Assembly (NCBI GenBank): GCA_002412705.1 | Contig: DHVO01000024.1 | Location: 1 to 37,157 of the forward strand | DNA from: Bacteroidales bacterium UBA5206 | GTDB taxonomy: Bacteria > Bacteroidota > Bacteroidia > Bacteroidales > Tenuifilaceae | DNA length: 37,157 nucleotides | Direction of reading: 5' to 3' | Shown: positions 8,172-15,348 of the stretch, one piece after another | How positions within the stretch are numbered: position 1 is the stretch's first letter | Layout: the number at the start of each line of letters is the position of its first letter | Translations under genes and position numbers: made by a program | Notes under the pieces: generated by a model | What the model was told of the DNA's origin: nothing | The model's database searches: none | The model's input: the letters and a program-made list of their open reading frames with translations, nothing else

Positions 8172-8861
8172 ATGAAAATCTTAAGAATCAGCTTACTTAT
8201 TCTAAGTACAGCCGCACTTCTTTCTGCTTGTAACCAGAAAGGTGCTATAAAAAGCGAGCTAAAAACCGACGTCGATAGCGCAAGCTACGCATTAGGTATT
8301 AACATCTCCGACAACTTTAAAAGAGGTAACCTAGAGGACATTAATGTGCATGCACTAGCTATGGCAATGCAAGAGGCCCTTGAAGGTAAGGAAACCAAAA
8401 TGAACTCTGAGCAAGCTATTGAGTTCCTAAACAAGTATTTCCAGAAGAAAGAAGAGGAGAAAGCAACAAAGAACGAAGAGGAAGGCAAGAAATTCCTTGA
8501 AGAGAATGCTACTAAAGAAGGAGTTATTGTTGATTCTACTGGTTTACAGTACAAAATTATTACCGAAGGTACTGGTGCTAGCCCAAGACCTGAGGATGTT
8601 GTAAAAGTACACTACAAAGGTACCCTAATCAACGGTGAGGAGTTTGACTCTTCATACGATGGAGAACCTGCACAGTTCATGTTAAACCGCGTTATTAAAG
8701 GCTGGCAAATTGGTCTTCAGAAAATGAAGGTTGGTGGTAAAGCTATGCTTTATATCCCTGGTGACCTTGCTTATGGCAAAAACCCACGTCCAGGTGGCGC
8801 AATTGGACCTAACCAACTACTAATTTTTGAGGTAGAACTACTTGACATCGTAAAAGAATAG
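8172..8861 (+). CDS. FKBP-type peptidyl-prolyl isomerase, lipoprotein
   Basis: The 229-residue protein starts with a lipoprotein signal peptide: a hydrophobic stretch ending in the lipobox LLSAC, with lipidated C20. Residues 30-110 form a charged helical region like the FKBP_N dimerisation domain of Mip and FkpA. The C-terminal FKBP domain (about 130-229) shows the family core VKVHYKGTLINGEEFDSS, the VIKGWQIGLQKMKVGGK segment and LAYG near the end. Such proteins speed proline cis-trans isomerisation and help fold envelope proteins. It would be anchored in the inner or outer membrane facing the periplasm. The 3' end of the gene carries a promoter for downstream DNA, and a terminator hairpin follows. 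Confidence 0.95.
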   Translation: MKILRISLLILSTAALLSACNQKGAIKSELKTDVDSASYALGINISDNFKRGNLEDINVHALAMAMQEALEGKETKMNSEQAIEFLNKYFQKKEEEKATKNEEEGKKFLEENATKEGVIVDSTGLQYKIITEGTGASPRPEDVVKVHYKGTLINGEEFDSSYDGEPAQFMLNRVIKGWQIGLQKMKVGGKAMLYIPGDLAYGKNPRPGGAIGPNQLLIFEVELLDIVKE

Positions 8862-8872
8862 CGTTACTTTTG
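8842..8872 (+). promoter_or_regulatory. Promoter inside the 3' end of the FKBP gene
   Basis: TTG at 8842 and TACTTTTG at 8865-8872 are separated by 20 bases, a near-ideal Bacteroidota promoter. Transcription would start near 8879, before the hairpin at 8908-8943, and continue into the DUF3127 gene. No other promoter box is seen closer to that gene. Confidence 0.5.
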
Positions 8873-8907
8873 TAGCACTAATATTTTAAAAACCTCAAGG
8901 CTTACCG

Positions 8908-8943
8908 GCCAGGTTCTGCTAAAACAGGCCTGGCTGTTTTTTT
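8908..8943 (+). terminator. Intrinsic terminator or attenuator after the FKBP gene
   Basis: A GCCAGG/CCTGGC stem with a 15-base loop is followed by TG and a run of seven T. It should end FKBP transcripts. Because a good promoter lies just upstream, it may also act as an attenuator for the DUF3127 gene or define a small RNA of about 65 bases. Confidence 0.7.
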
Positions 8944-8972
8944 AGCCTACAAACAACGTAAATTACAGAAAT

Positions 8973-9356
8973 ATGAGCTTAGAAATAAGTGGAAAAGTAG
9001 TTAGCAAGTTACAGCAACAAACGGGTCAAGGGCGAAATGGGGCTTGGGTTAAGCAAGATTTTATTATTGAAACCCAGGAACAGTTTCCTAAAAAAGTGTG
9101 CGTTGCGCTATGGGGCGATAAGGTAAAAGAGCTGGAGCAGTATGCCATTGGCGATTCCATTAAGGTTAGCATCAACATAGAGTCTAGGGAGTTTAATGGC
9201 CGCTGGTACACCGATATTAAGGCTTGGCGCATGGAGCGCGAAGGTGCATCGGCTCCACAAGGAGGCGGCAATATTCCCAACATGCCTCCTCTTCCCAACG
9301 AGGTGCCTCCATTTGTTGATTCAATGCAAGAACCTACCGACGATCTTCCATTCTAA
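8973..9356 (+). CDS. DUF3127 protein, OB-fold-like, with SSB-like C-terminal tip
   Basis: The 127-residue protein begins with a beta-rich core (1-90: EISGKVVSKL, VKQDFIIETQE, KVCVALWGD, IKVSINIESREFNGRWYTDI). This matches the DUF3127 family common in Bacteroidota and is reminiscent of a single-stranded DNA-binding OB fold. A flexible Gly/Pro/Asn-rich linker follows (about 95-120). The extreme C-terminus is EPTDDLPF, very like the acidic tip (DDDIPF) with which bacterial SSB recruits repair and replication proteins. The sequence thus has the layout of a small SSB: core, linker and tip. The molecular role of DUF3127 is not known to me, and a DNA-binding role is inference. No DNA-repair genes adjoin it. 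Confidence 0.85.
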   Translation: MSLEISGKVVSKLQQQTGQGRNGAWVKQDFIIETQEQFPKKVCVALWGDKVKELEQYAIGDSIKVSINIESREFNGRWYTDIKAWRMEREGASAPQGGGNIPNMPPLPNEVPPFVDSMQEPTDDLPF

Positions 9357-9364
9357 CATACGAA

Positions 9365-9390
9365 AAAGCCCCGGAACCACCCGGGGCTTT
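9365..9390. terminator. Terminator between DUF3127 and the export operon
   Basis: A 10-bp perfect stem (AAAGCCCCGG with its complement) encloses the loop AACCAC. On the minus strand it is followed by TTTTT, so it mainly ends the leftward operon; it may also stop rightward transcripts from the DUF3127 gene. Confidence 0.88.
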
Positions 9391-9444
9391 AAACAAACCA
9401 TAAACTAAACCACAAAGAAAAACTAAGGGGTAACAAATTCTCAT

Positions 9445-10797
9445 TTATATTGAAATGGGAACTCCACGATAAAAATCTAAAATCTTGGTTCGTAATACGT
9501 AGCTGTACTTTGCATGCAGCAGGTCGCCCTCGGCCTTAACCAAGTTACTCTGCGCCAAACCAAAATCAATTGCGCTAACCATACCCAACTCGAACTTCTT
9601 GCGGGTTTCCTCAAAAACCTCGGTAAAGGCAGCCACCGACTCCTTACTAGCAAGATACTTATCCCACGAAGCCTTTGAATCGGCATGGGCTTGTTCTACT
9701 TTCTTTAGCAAACCCTTCTCTACTTGCTCCTTAGCAAACTTTGCATCCAAAAGGTTAATCTTGCCCTTGCCAATGCGGGTAATGCGATTGTACTTCTGAA
9801 AAATTGGAACGGTTAGATTAAAATACACTCGTTGATTCAAGAAATCCTTTATCTGCTCACCGTAGGTGTAATCGGGATAGAATACCCACTCGGTATCTGA
9901 TACTTTGTAACCAGCCGACTGGTTGTACCCTGAGCTTATTTGATAACCAACCGACAGCGATGGGCTTAACGCGCCATACAGTTGGTTAAGTCTTTTATTA
10001 GCTGCTTTAATGTCTAGTTCCGCTTTGCGAATAACCGGCTGAACAGCCAGTGCCTCCTCGTATATTGATGATACGCTAACACCTGCAGCCAAATTTTCTA
10101 TCTGTAAAGGGGTAGAATCAATGATAAATTCAACTGAATCTGGAATCTCCAGCATCTGCTTCAGGTCTAAAACTGAAAGGTTTAGGCTATTCGAGGCGTT
10201 GGTTAGCTCCGATTTGCGCATCAAATATTGCGCTTTTACCTCCACCATTTGTCCTTGGGAAAGAGATCCCAATTCGAACTGCATAGCAGCCTTTTCGCTC
10301 TGGATTTGGGCCACTTGTGCCTGCTTTTCGGCTAAAACTTTGGCCTCCATAGCGTATAGTACCTGCAGGTATCCTACCGATACATTTATTGTAATATCAT
10401 TTTTAAGACTTTCCGTTGCAGCCTTTGCCGATTCCAACTCATACTTTAAAGCACGCATGCCGTTCCAATTGGAAAAGCCTTTAAACAAATCCAGAGAAGC
10501 CGTTGCATAAAAGTAGCCCTCCTGGTTGTTGTAATCCTCAAAGCTCAGAGAGTACTGGTTAAACTCGCGCCCTGAAACAAAGGTGTGCTGTGCACCAGAG
10601 GTAATTGATGGAGTAAATTCCATTATACCCTGCCTGTAATCCTTTTGGCTTGCGTTAACCTCTAACTCCTGCCGTTTAAGCTGGATGTTGTTCTGCAGCG
10701 CATAGCTAATACAATCATTTAGTGTCCATGATTTTTGAGCATCTACTCCAGAACTAAGCAGCGCAAGCAGAGGTAGTATAATTATTAATCGTTTCAT
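9445..10797 (-). CDS. TolC-like outer membrane efflux protein
   Basis: I place the start at 10797, where a clear signal peptide begins (MKRLIIILPLLALLSSGVDA, cleaved before Q). The frame is open back to 10884, but those 29 residues are basic and aromatic and unlike an export signal. The mature protein has the long alternating coiled-coil and beta segments of TolC/OEP proteins (motifs WTLNDCISYALQNNI and ELGMVSAIDFGLAQSNL). These trimerise into an outer membrane channel and periplasmic tunnel. It is the last gene of an operon with the membrane-fusion protein and the ABC ATPase, so the three should form one export pathway. The inner membrane permease that would complete it is not in the operon. 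Confidence 0.92.
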   Translation of the reverse strand: MKRLIIILPLLALLSSGVDAQKSWTLNDCISYALQNNIQLKRQELEVNASQKDYRQGIMEFTPSITSGAQHTFVSGREFNQYSLSFEDYNNQEGYFYATASLDLFKGFSNWNGMRALKYELESAKAATESLKNDITINVSVGYLQVLYAMEAKVLAEKQAQVAQIQSEKAAMQFELGSLSQGQMVEVKAQYLMRKSELTNASNSLNLSVLDLKQMLEIPDSVEFIIDSTPLQIENLAAGVSVSSIYEEALAVQPVIRKAELDIKAANKRLNQLYGALSPSLSVGYQISSGYNQSAGYKVSDTEWVFYPDYTYGEQIKDFLNQRVYFNLTVPIFQKYNRITRIGKGKINLLDAKFAKEQVEKGLLKKVEQAHADSKASWDKYLASKESVAAFTEVFEETRKKFELGMVSAIDFGLAQSNLVKAEGDLLHAKYSYVLRTKILDFYRGVPISI

Positions 10798-10831
10798 TAC
10801 AAAGTAATTCATGTGTAGTAAAAAAGAGTAG

Positions 10832-10906
10832 TTAGTCCGAAAAGGGTAGCAAAACCTTGGGTAGAGTAGCCTCCACCTTTCCATCCATTCTGTTGATATA
10901 ATCCAT
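10832..10906 (-). CDS. Possible 24-residue small ORF
   Basis: An ATG follows directly after the stop codon of the upstream 116-residue gene (TAAATG) and opens a frame of 24 codons ending in TAA at 10832, before the tolC start. The peptide is MDYINRM... with a KVLLPFSD end. The tight junction is suggestive, but such a short ORF could easily be chance. Confidence 0.2.
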   Translation of the reverse strand: MDYINRMDGKVEATLPKVLLPFSD

Positions 10907-11257
10907 TTATAGCACTTGGTAAATATTGGGATTCACCCCTTTATTCTCCATCACTGGCAACAGATAAATAACGTACACAGGCAAGTCGCTGGGCTGTAAA
11001 AACCCATCGGTATTGGGCACCAACACATCCGAGGGAGCAACCCCTTGCTTGTAGTAAACCTGTTGAAGGGAGTCGTTCTTCTCCTCATCAATGTTTAAAG
11101 AAAACCCCAATACAACGGTTTCCATCTCGGTTTTTGCCTGTGCTTTACAGGGCGGTTCGGGCACTTTCTCCTGTTGGGGTTTCCCCGGAACCTCCGAAGC
11201 TAAAGCCATATTTCCCGTTACTATACAGGCAGCAATGGCTATTATTAACCTTTTCAT
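10907..11257 (-). CDS. Small exported protein of unknown function
   Basis: I do not recognise this 116-residue protein. It has a plain signal peptide (MKRLIIAIAACIVTGNMALA), so it should be periplasmic or secreted; there is no lipobox. The mature part is short, charged in its first half (KPQQEKVPEPP, MET...NIDEEKND) and more hydrophobic near the end (LPVYVIYLLPV). It has one cysteine and no repeat or metal motif. The gene starts three bases after the stop of the 98-residue gene and lies between the ABC ATPase and tolC genes. Co-translation and a link to the exporter are therefore likely; it could be a cargo or a periplasmic accessory factor. Confidence 0.65.
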   Translation of the reverse strand: MKRLIIAIAACIVTGNMALASEVPGKPQQEKVPEPPCKAQAKTEMETVVLGFSLNIDEEKNDSLQQVYYKQGVAPSDVLVPNTDGFLQPSDLPVYVIYLLPVMENKGVNPNIYQVL

Positions 11258-11260
11258 GCT

Positions 11261-11557
11261 TTAGTTCTTTTTGCGATAAAGTACTTGTATATGCGATGCT
11301 GCTCTGGGAGGAGTATAAATTTGAACCAGTTCCCAGTTCTTATCGTACTGTTCTATGGCTGCGCGAAGCGCAATAATTTGCTCCATTGTAGCATGCGCCC
11401 CCTCATCGGTATCATTAACTGGCTCTCCATCGGGAAGAGCCCAAGGAAAGGACTCAACCCTAAAGCTATAACTAACCTTTCTACCGCCTACGGTTAGGGT
11501 AACATCGGCAATCTCATCTTCCCCGAAATTTGGGATTGGGATGCATATCTCTTTCAT
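11261..11557 (-). CDS. Small cytoplasmic protein of unknown function in the export operon
   Basis: I do not recognise the family. The 98 residues have no signal peptide or membrane helix. The first half looks beta-rich (EICIPIPNFGEDEIADVTLTV, KVSYSFRVESFPW). The second half contains a predicted helix (MEQIIALRAAIEQYDKNWEL) and ends in a basic tail. The start is well supported by a strong AGGAGG site seven bases upstream. It follows the ATPase gene by 68 bases and precedes the exported 116-residue gene by three. Its position where permease genes usually sit suggests a role with the exporter, but nothing in the sequence shows which. Confidence 0.65.
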   Translation of the reverse strand: MKEICIPIPNFGEDEIADVTLTVGGRKVSYSFRVESFPWALPDGEPVNDTDEGAHATMEQIIALRAAIEQYDKNWELVQIYTPPRAASHIQVLYRKKN

Positions 11558-11564
11558 GGTGAGT

Positions 11565-11570
11565 CCTCCT
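11565..11570 (-). promoter_or_regulatory. Canonical Shine-Dalgarno site of the 98-residue gene
   Basis: AGGAGG lies seven bases before the ATG at 11557. Such strong sites are unusual in Bacteroidota and fix this start codon. Confidence 0.7.
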
Positions 11571-11625
11571 CAGGTTTTAGTTAATAATTAAAGCAAACTA
11601 TGTAAAAGGCTATAACTATATCTAA

Positions 11626-12333
11626 CTACAGAATTTTCTTAACATTCTCGGTAACCACATGACCGTCGAATAGCTGGATAATGCGGTGTGCCTTTTCAGC
11701 ATCGGTTGGTGAGTGGGTAACCATAACAATGGTTGTTCCCTCGCGGTTAAGCTCGCTTAGCAGCTCCATTACCTCTTCGCCATTGGACGAGTCCAAGTTA
11801 CCTGTTGGCTCATCGGCAAGAATTAGCTTTGGGTTAGCAACCACAGCACGGGCAATGGCTACACGTTGTTGCTGACCACCCGATAGCTGCTGTGGGAAGT
11901 GTTTTTGACGATGCATAATACGCATACGCTCAAGCACTGCCTCAACCTTACGCTTACGCTCTGCTGCAGGAACATTCATGTACAAAAGAGGAAGCTCAAC
12001 GTTTTCGAATACAGTTAGCTCATCAATAAGGTTAAAACTCTGGAAAACGAAGCCAATATTGGCCTTACGAAGATTTGTGCGTTGCTTCTCTTTGTATCCA
12101 GCAACCTCAAGTCCGTTAAAGTGTAGCTCGCCTCCCGAAGGATTATCCAGTAACCCAAGGATGTTTAGCAAAGTTGACTTACCACAACCAGAAGGACCCA
12201 TTATGGCTACAAATTCACCCTCCTTTACTTCAATATTTACCTTGTTCAAAGCGGTAGTTTCAACCTCTTCGGTACGAAAAACCTTAACTAAATCGGTAGT
12301 CTTAATCATTAAGTTGTTTGTACTGTTGTTCAT
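11626..12333 (-). CDS. ABC transporter ATP-binding protein, MacB/LolD type
   Basis: The 235-residue ATPase has Walker A GPSGCGKST (46-54), a Q-loop, the signature LSGGQQQRVAIARA and Walker B LILADEPTGNLDS. The EPTGNLD form and the length place it with MacB/LolD-type ATPases that work with FtsX-like permeases in export, lipoprotein sorting or peptide efflux. A second in-frame start at residue 9 (MIKTTDL) is possible. The gene lies 18 bases after the membrane-fusion gene and is clearly co-transcribed with it. No permease gene follows, so the partner must be encoded elsewhere or has been lost. Confidence 0.94.
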   Translation of the reverse strand: MNNSTNNLMIKTTDLVKVFRTEEVETTALNKVNIEVKEGEFVAIMGPSGCGKSTLLNILGLLDNPSGGELHFNGLEVAGYKEKQRTNLRKANIGFVFQSFNLIDELTVFENVELPLLYMNVPAAERKRKVEAVLERMRIMHRQKHFPQQLSGGQQQRVAIARAVVANPKLILADEPTGNLDSSNGEEVMELLSELNREGTTIVMVTHSPTDAEKAHRIIQLFDGHVVTENVKKIL

Positions 12334-12351
12334 GGCTATAGAGTTAATTTG

Positions 12352-13608
12352 TTATTTTTCTAATACAAGTTTATCAACATTTCCAAAGTTATCGTAGCTA
12401 GAAACAATCACCTTTTCCCCAGGAACAAGTCCATCTACCACCTCGTAGTGGCGAGGGTTTTGGCGGTTAATCCTAATATTGCGCTTAGTTGCAAAGCTAC
12501 CCGATGGGTCAACCACAAATATCCACTGGCCACCGGTGCTCTGGTAAAATCCTCCACGAGGAATAAGCACTGCCTTTTGCGACTCGCCCAGCTCAAGGTT
12601 AATGCGGGAGGTTTGCCCAATTCGGATGCTACTTGGAACATCATCGGTGAACACCATATCTACAGTAAAGCGTCCGTTACGAACCTCGGGATACACCTTC
12701 TTAATTTCGCCTTTAAATTTTGAACCAGCAAACTCACACTGTCCATATAATCCGCGGACAATTCGCGATATGTAGTGCTCATCAATATCAACTTTAAGCA
12801 TGTATGAATCAAGAACATGAATGGTTCCCATTCGAGTACCCATGCCAATTACCTGTCCCACTTCTAGGTTAAGCGCAGCAAGTTCGCCCGATACAGGAGC
12901 CCTAAACTCCAGTGCTTCTAAGCGTTTACGTACCACTACAAGGTTTTTCTGCAAACGCTCGGCATCATCCTCTAACGTACGAAGCTGAGTAAGCCTAAAC
13001 ATGGAGTCCTGCTTCCAGCTCTCACGGAATAGGGAGATCTTCTCACTGGTTAGCTCAAACGCCTCCTTGCTACGTTCATACTCCTCGCGCGAAATGTGAT
13101 TTTGTTGGAAAAGTTTCTCGTTATTCCTAAAGGTACGCTCCTTCTCCTTTAAGTTAAACATTAGGTCAAGCAGCTGACTGCGTGTTTCAAGAGTCTGCTT
13201 TTCCATTTGAAGGCGCGTGCTACGAAGCTCATTTGTAGTACGGGAAACGTTAGCCTCATTATTTGAGATATCCAATATAAGGCTAGTGTTGCTAAAGCGA
13301 ACAATAACATCGCCCTGCTTTACCTTTGAGCCCTCCTCCTTAACAATCTCCTCAACACGGCTCCCGCTTTCGGTAGCGTCCAAATAAATTGTTTGAATTG
13401 GGGCAACAGTTCCTATAACTGTAATGTAATCCCTAAAAAGATCTTCCTTAACCTCTTCAATAGTTATTTTATCAACCTCAACGTTAAGCCTTGAGCTTTT
13501 ATCGCCAAAAATGAGATAATAACCAATTAAAAGAACCAGGGCACTACCCCCTCCTATCCAAAGAACCTTTTTTAGCGTCCACTTCTTCTTTTCTATTACT
13601 CTATCCAT
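12352..13608 (-). CDS. HlyD/MacA-like periplasmic membrane-fusion protein
   Basis: The 418-residue protein has a cytoplasmic basic start, one N-terminal membrane anchor (about 13-33), a first lipoyl half-motif (GSRVEEIVKEEGSKVKQGDV) and a long coiled-coil hairpin (about 115-220, rich in K/E/R/L/Q). The second lipoyl half is APVSGELAALNLEVGQVIG, followed by beta-barrel domains. Such adaptors bridge an inner membrane ABC transporter and a TolC channel. It is the first gene of the leftward operon, and a sigma-54-like promoter lies about 36 bases upstream. The divergent neighbour encodes a sigma-54 response regulator. Confidence 0.94.
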   Translation of the reverse strand: MDRVIEKKKWTLKKVLWIGGGSALVLLIGYYLIFGDKSSRLNVEVDKITIEEVKEDLFRDYITVIGTVAPIQTIYLDATESGSRVEEIVKEEGSKVKQGDVIVRFSNTSLILDISNNEANVSRTTNELRSTRLQMEKQTLETRSQLLDLMFNLKEKERTFRNNEKLFQQNHISREEYERSKEAFELTSEKISLFRESWKQDSMFRLTQLRTLEDDAERLQKNLVVVRKRLEALEFRAPVSGELAALNLEVGQVIGMGTRMGTIHVLDSYMLKVDIDEHYISRIVRGLYGQCEFAGSKFKGEIKKVYPEVRNGRFTVDMVFTDDVPSSIRIGQTSRINLELGESQKAVLIPRGGFYQSTGGQWIFVVDPSGSFATKRNIRINRQNPRHYEVVDGLVPGEKVIVSSYDNFGNVDKLVLEK

Positions 13609-13643
13609 TGTGCGTGAATATTATTCGGTTTTGCCACACTTAT

Positions 13644-13660
13644 TTCATGTTGCGTGCCAA
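13644..13660 (-). promoter_or_regulatory. Candidate sigma-54 promoter of the export operon
   Basis: The minus strand reads TTGGCACG-CAAC-ATGAA, against the consensus TGGCACG-N4-TTGCA. The -24 half is perfect and the -12 half has two mismatches (TTGCA to ATGAA), including the usual C. It would start transcription about 24 bases before the membrane-fusion ATG. Confidence 0.45.
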
Positions 13661-13684
13661 TAGTTTTACCACACTGATTATCTG

Positions 13685-13692
13685 TACGTTTG
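13685..13692 (+). promoter_or_regulatory. Possible -7 box for the response regulator operon
   Basis: TACGTTTG is a perfect TAnnTTTG box on the plus strand. It lacks a clear -33 TTG and would give a leader of about 270 bases before the regulator start at 13969. Apart from a TTACA-C-TGTAA palindrome at 13817-13827, I see nothing else in 13731-13968. Confidence 0.3.
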
Positions 13693-13711
13693 CACTACAT
13701 TAATTATCCCT

Positions 13712-13730
13712 AACACAAACACTTTGTGTT
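13712..13730. promoter_or_regulatory. Palindrome, likely enhancer site of the sigma-54 regulator
   Basis: AACACAAA-CAC-TTTGTGTT is a perfect 8-bp inverted repeat with a three-base spacer. Its centre is about 88 bases upstream of the predicted sigma-54 start of the export operon, the usual distance for a Fis-type enhancer-binding protein. Confidence 0.45.
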
Positions 13731-13968
13731 CGAAATTGCAACAAGCCCTGTACGAAAACGCACAGATGTTCCGTTTGTATTAGGACTTACACAGGTGGCT
13801 ATACACTTTTTGTTTGTTACACTGTAAATATCCTAACACTAAAGCGACTAATGGTAATGAAATAATTGGCACACTCATTTTATAAAGGCTTTGTGCAAAA
13901 ACCTAATCAAGGGTTTTGTATATTTATGCCTCCCCATTAACGCTAATTTTATTAGAAAATTTATTGCC

Positions 13969-15348
13969 ATGAATAAGAAGGTAGGTAAAATACTTGTAGT
14001 TGACGATAACGAAGATATTCTATTTGCCCTAAAACTCCTACTAAAACCCCACGTTGAGCTTGTTCACACTACGGGAAACCCTTCCGATATACCAGAGCTA
14101 GTAAAGAAGGGCGATTACGATGTTATACTCCTTGATATGAACTTTACCAAGGACGCCATAAGCGGACAGGAGGGTTTTTACTGGCTGGAGAAGATACTTG
14201 AAATAGATCCCTCGTCGATTGTTGTATTCATTACCGCATATGGCGATGCCGAGAAAGCAGTAAAAGCAATAAAGGCGGGTGCAACCGATTTTATCCTTAA
14301 ACCTTGGCAAAACGAGAAGCTAATTGCCACCATTGCCTCTACCGTTAAGCTAAAGCAGTCGCAATCTGAGGCGCAAAGCCTAAAGGAGCGGCAAAAGGAG
14401 ATTAGCAATGTGCTAGACAAGCCCTTCCATGAGTTTATTGGCAACTCAAAAGCAATGCTTGATGTTTTTGCCACCATACAAAAAGTTGCCAAAACCGATG
14501 CAAACGTGCTAATCCTTGGCGAAAACGGAACCGGGAAAGAGCTTGTAGCCCGTGCGCTACACCGTAACTCGGCACGGCTTGAGGAGGTTTTTATTAGCGT
14601 GGATTTGGGCTCAATTGCCGAAACCCTTTTTGAAAGCGAGCTGTTTGGGCACGAGAAGGGTGCTTTTACCGATGCCAAAAAAGATAAGCCTGGTAGGTTT
14701 GAGATTGCATCGGGAGGAACACTTTTCCTTGATGAGATTGGTAACCTTTCCCTTCCACTGCAGTCTAAACTACTAACGGTTATTGAACGAAGAGAGGTAA
14801 CCCGCGTTGGAGCCAATAAACCAAAGCATATTGATGTTAGGCTTATTTGTGCCACCAACAACGATATTCACCAAATGGTGAGCGAGAGCTCCTTTAGGCA
14901 GGACCTTCTTTACCGCATAAACACCGTTGAGATACACCTTCCCCCACTTAGGGAGCGGTATGGAGATATCCCATTGCTAGCAAACCACTTTATTGGGATT
15001 TACTCCAAAAAGTACCGTAAGGAGATTAAAGGCCTATCGGCCGAAGCGCTAAAAAAGCTGAACCAGTACCACTGGCCAGGTAACGTAAGGGAGCTGCAAC
15101 ACGCCATTGAAAGAGCCATTATTATGTGCGATGCTAATGTTTTGCAACCAGACGATTTTCTTTTTGCTCCACCTAAATCGAGCAAAGTAATTGAAACAGA
15201 GCTTAACACCTACAATCTAGACGAGATTGAGAAAACGGTTATCGACAAGGTGCTAAAGCAGTTTCAAGGTAACATAACTCAGGCAGCAAACGAACTTGGA
15301 ATTACAAGAACATCTCTTTATAGAAGAATGGAGAAATATGACCTTTAG
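13969..15348 (+). CDS. Sigma-54-dependent response regulator, NtrC type
   Basis: I start the gene at 13969 because the receiver domain begins at once from there (MNKKVGKILVVDDNE); the frame is open upstream to 13891 without homology. The receiver (1-125) has D12/D13, phospho-acceptor D56, T89 and K111. The AAA+ domain (about 155-395) has Walker A GENGTGKE (184-191), Walker B TLFLDEI (251-257), both arginine fingers and the sigma-54 contact loop as GAFTDA (231-236). A Fis-type helix-turn-helix ends the 459-residue protein. On phosphorylation it should activate sigma-54 promoters. The kinase gene overlaps its 3' end, and a candidate sigma-54 promoter lies before the divergent export operon. Confidence 0.96.
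   Translation: MNKKVGKILVVDDNEDILFALKLLLKPHVELVHTTGNPSDIPELVKKGDYDVILLDMNFTKDAISGQEGFYWLEKILEIDPSSIVVFITAYGDAEKAVKAIKAGATDFILKPWQNEKLIATIASTVKLKQSQSEAQSLKERQKEISNVLDKPFHEFIGNSKAMLDVFATIQKVAKTDANVLILGENGTGKELVARALHRNSARLEEVFISVDLGSIAETLFESELFGHEKGAFTDAKKDKPGRFEIASGGTLFLDEIGNLSLPLQSKLLTVIERREVTRVGANKPKHIDVRLICATNNDIHQMVSESSFRQDLLYRINTVEIHLPPLRERYGDIPLLANHFIGIYSKKYRKEIKGLSAEALKKLNQYHWPGNVRELQHAIERAIIMCDANVLQPDDFLFAPPKSSKVIETELNTYNLDEIEKTVIDKVLKQFQGNITQAANELGITRTSLYRRMEKYDL

Noticed and set aside
10798..10884. Upstream extension of the TolC gene
   Set aside because: The added 29 residues precede a perfect signal peptide and would mask it.
13871..13890. TTGGCACA as a sigma-54 promoter for the response regulator
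   Set aside because: The -12 half at the right spacing reads TTTTA and lacks the needed GC.
14659..14676. GAFTDA instead of GAFTGA in the response regulator as a sign of inactivity
   Set aside because: To my knowledge this variant is frequent in Bacteroidota regulators, and all other catalytic residues are intact, so it is probably functional.
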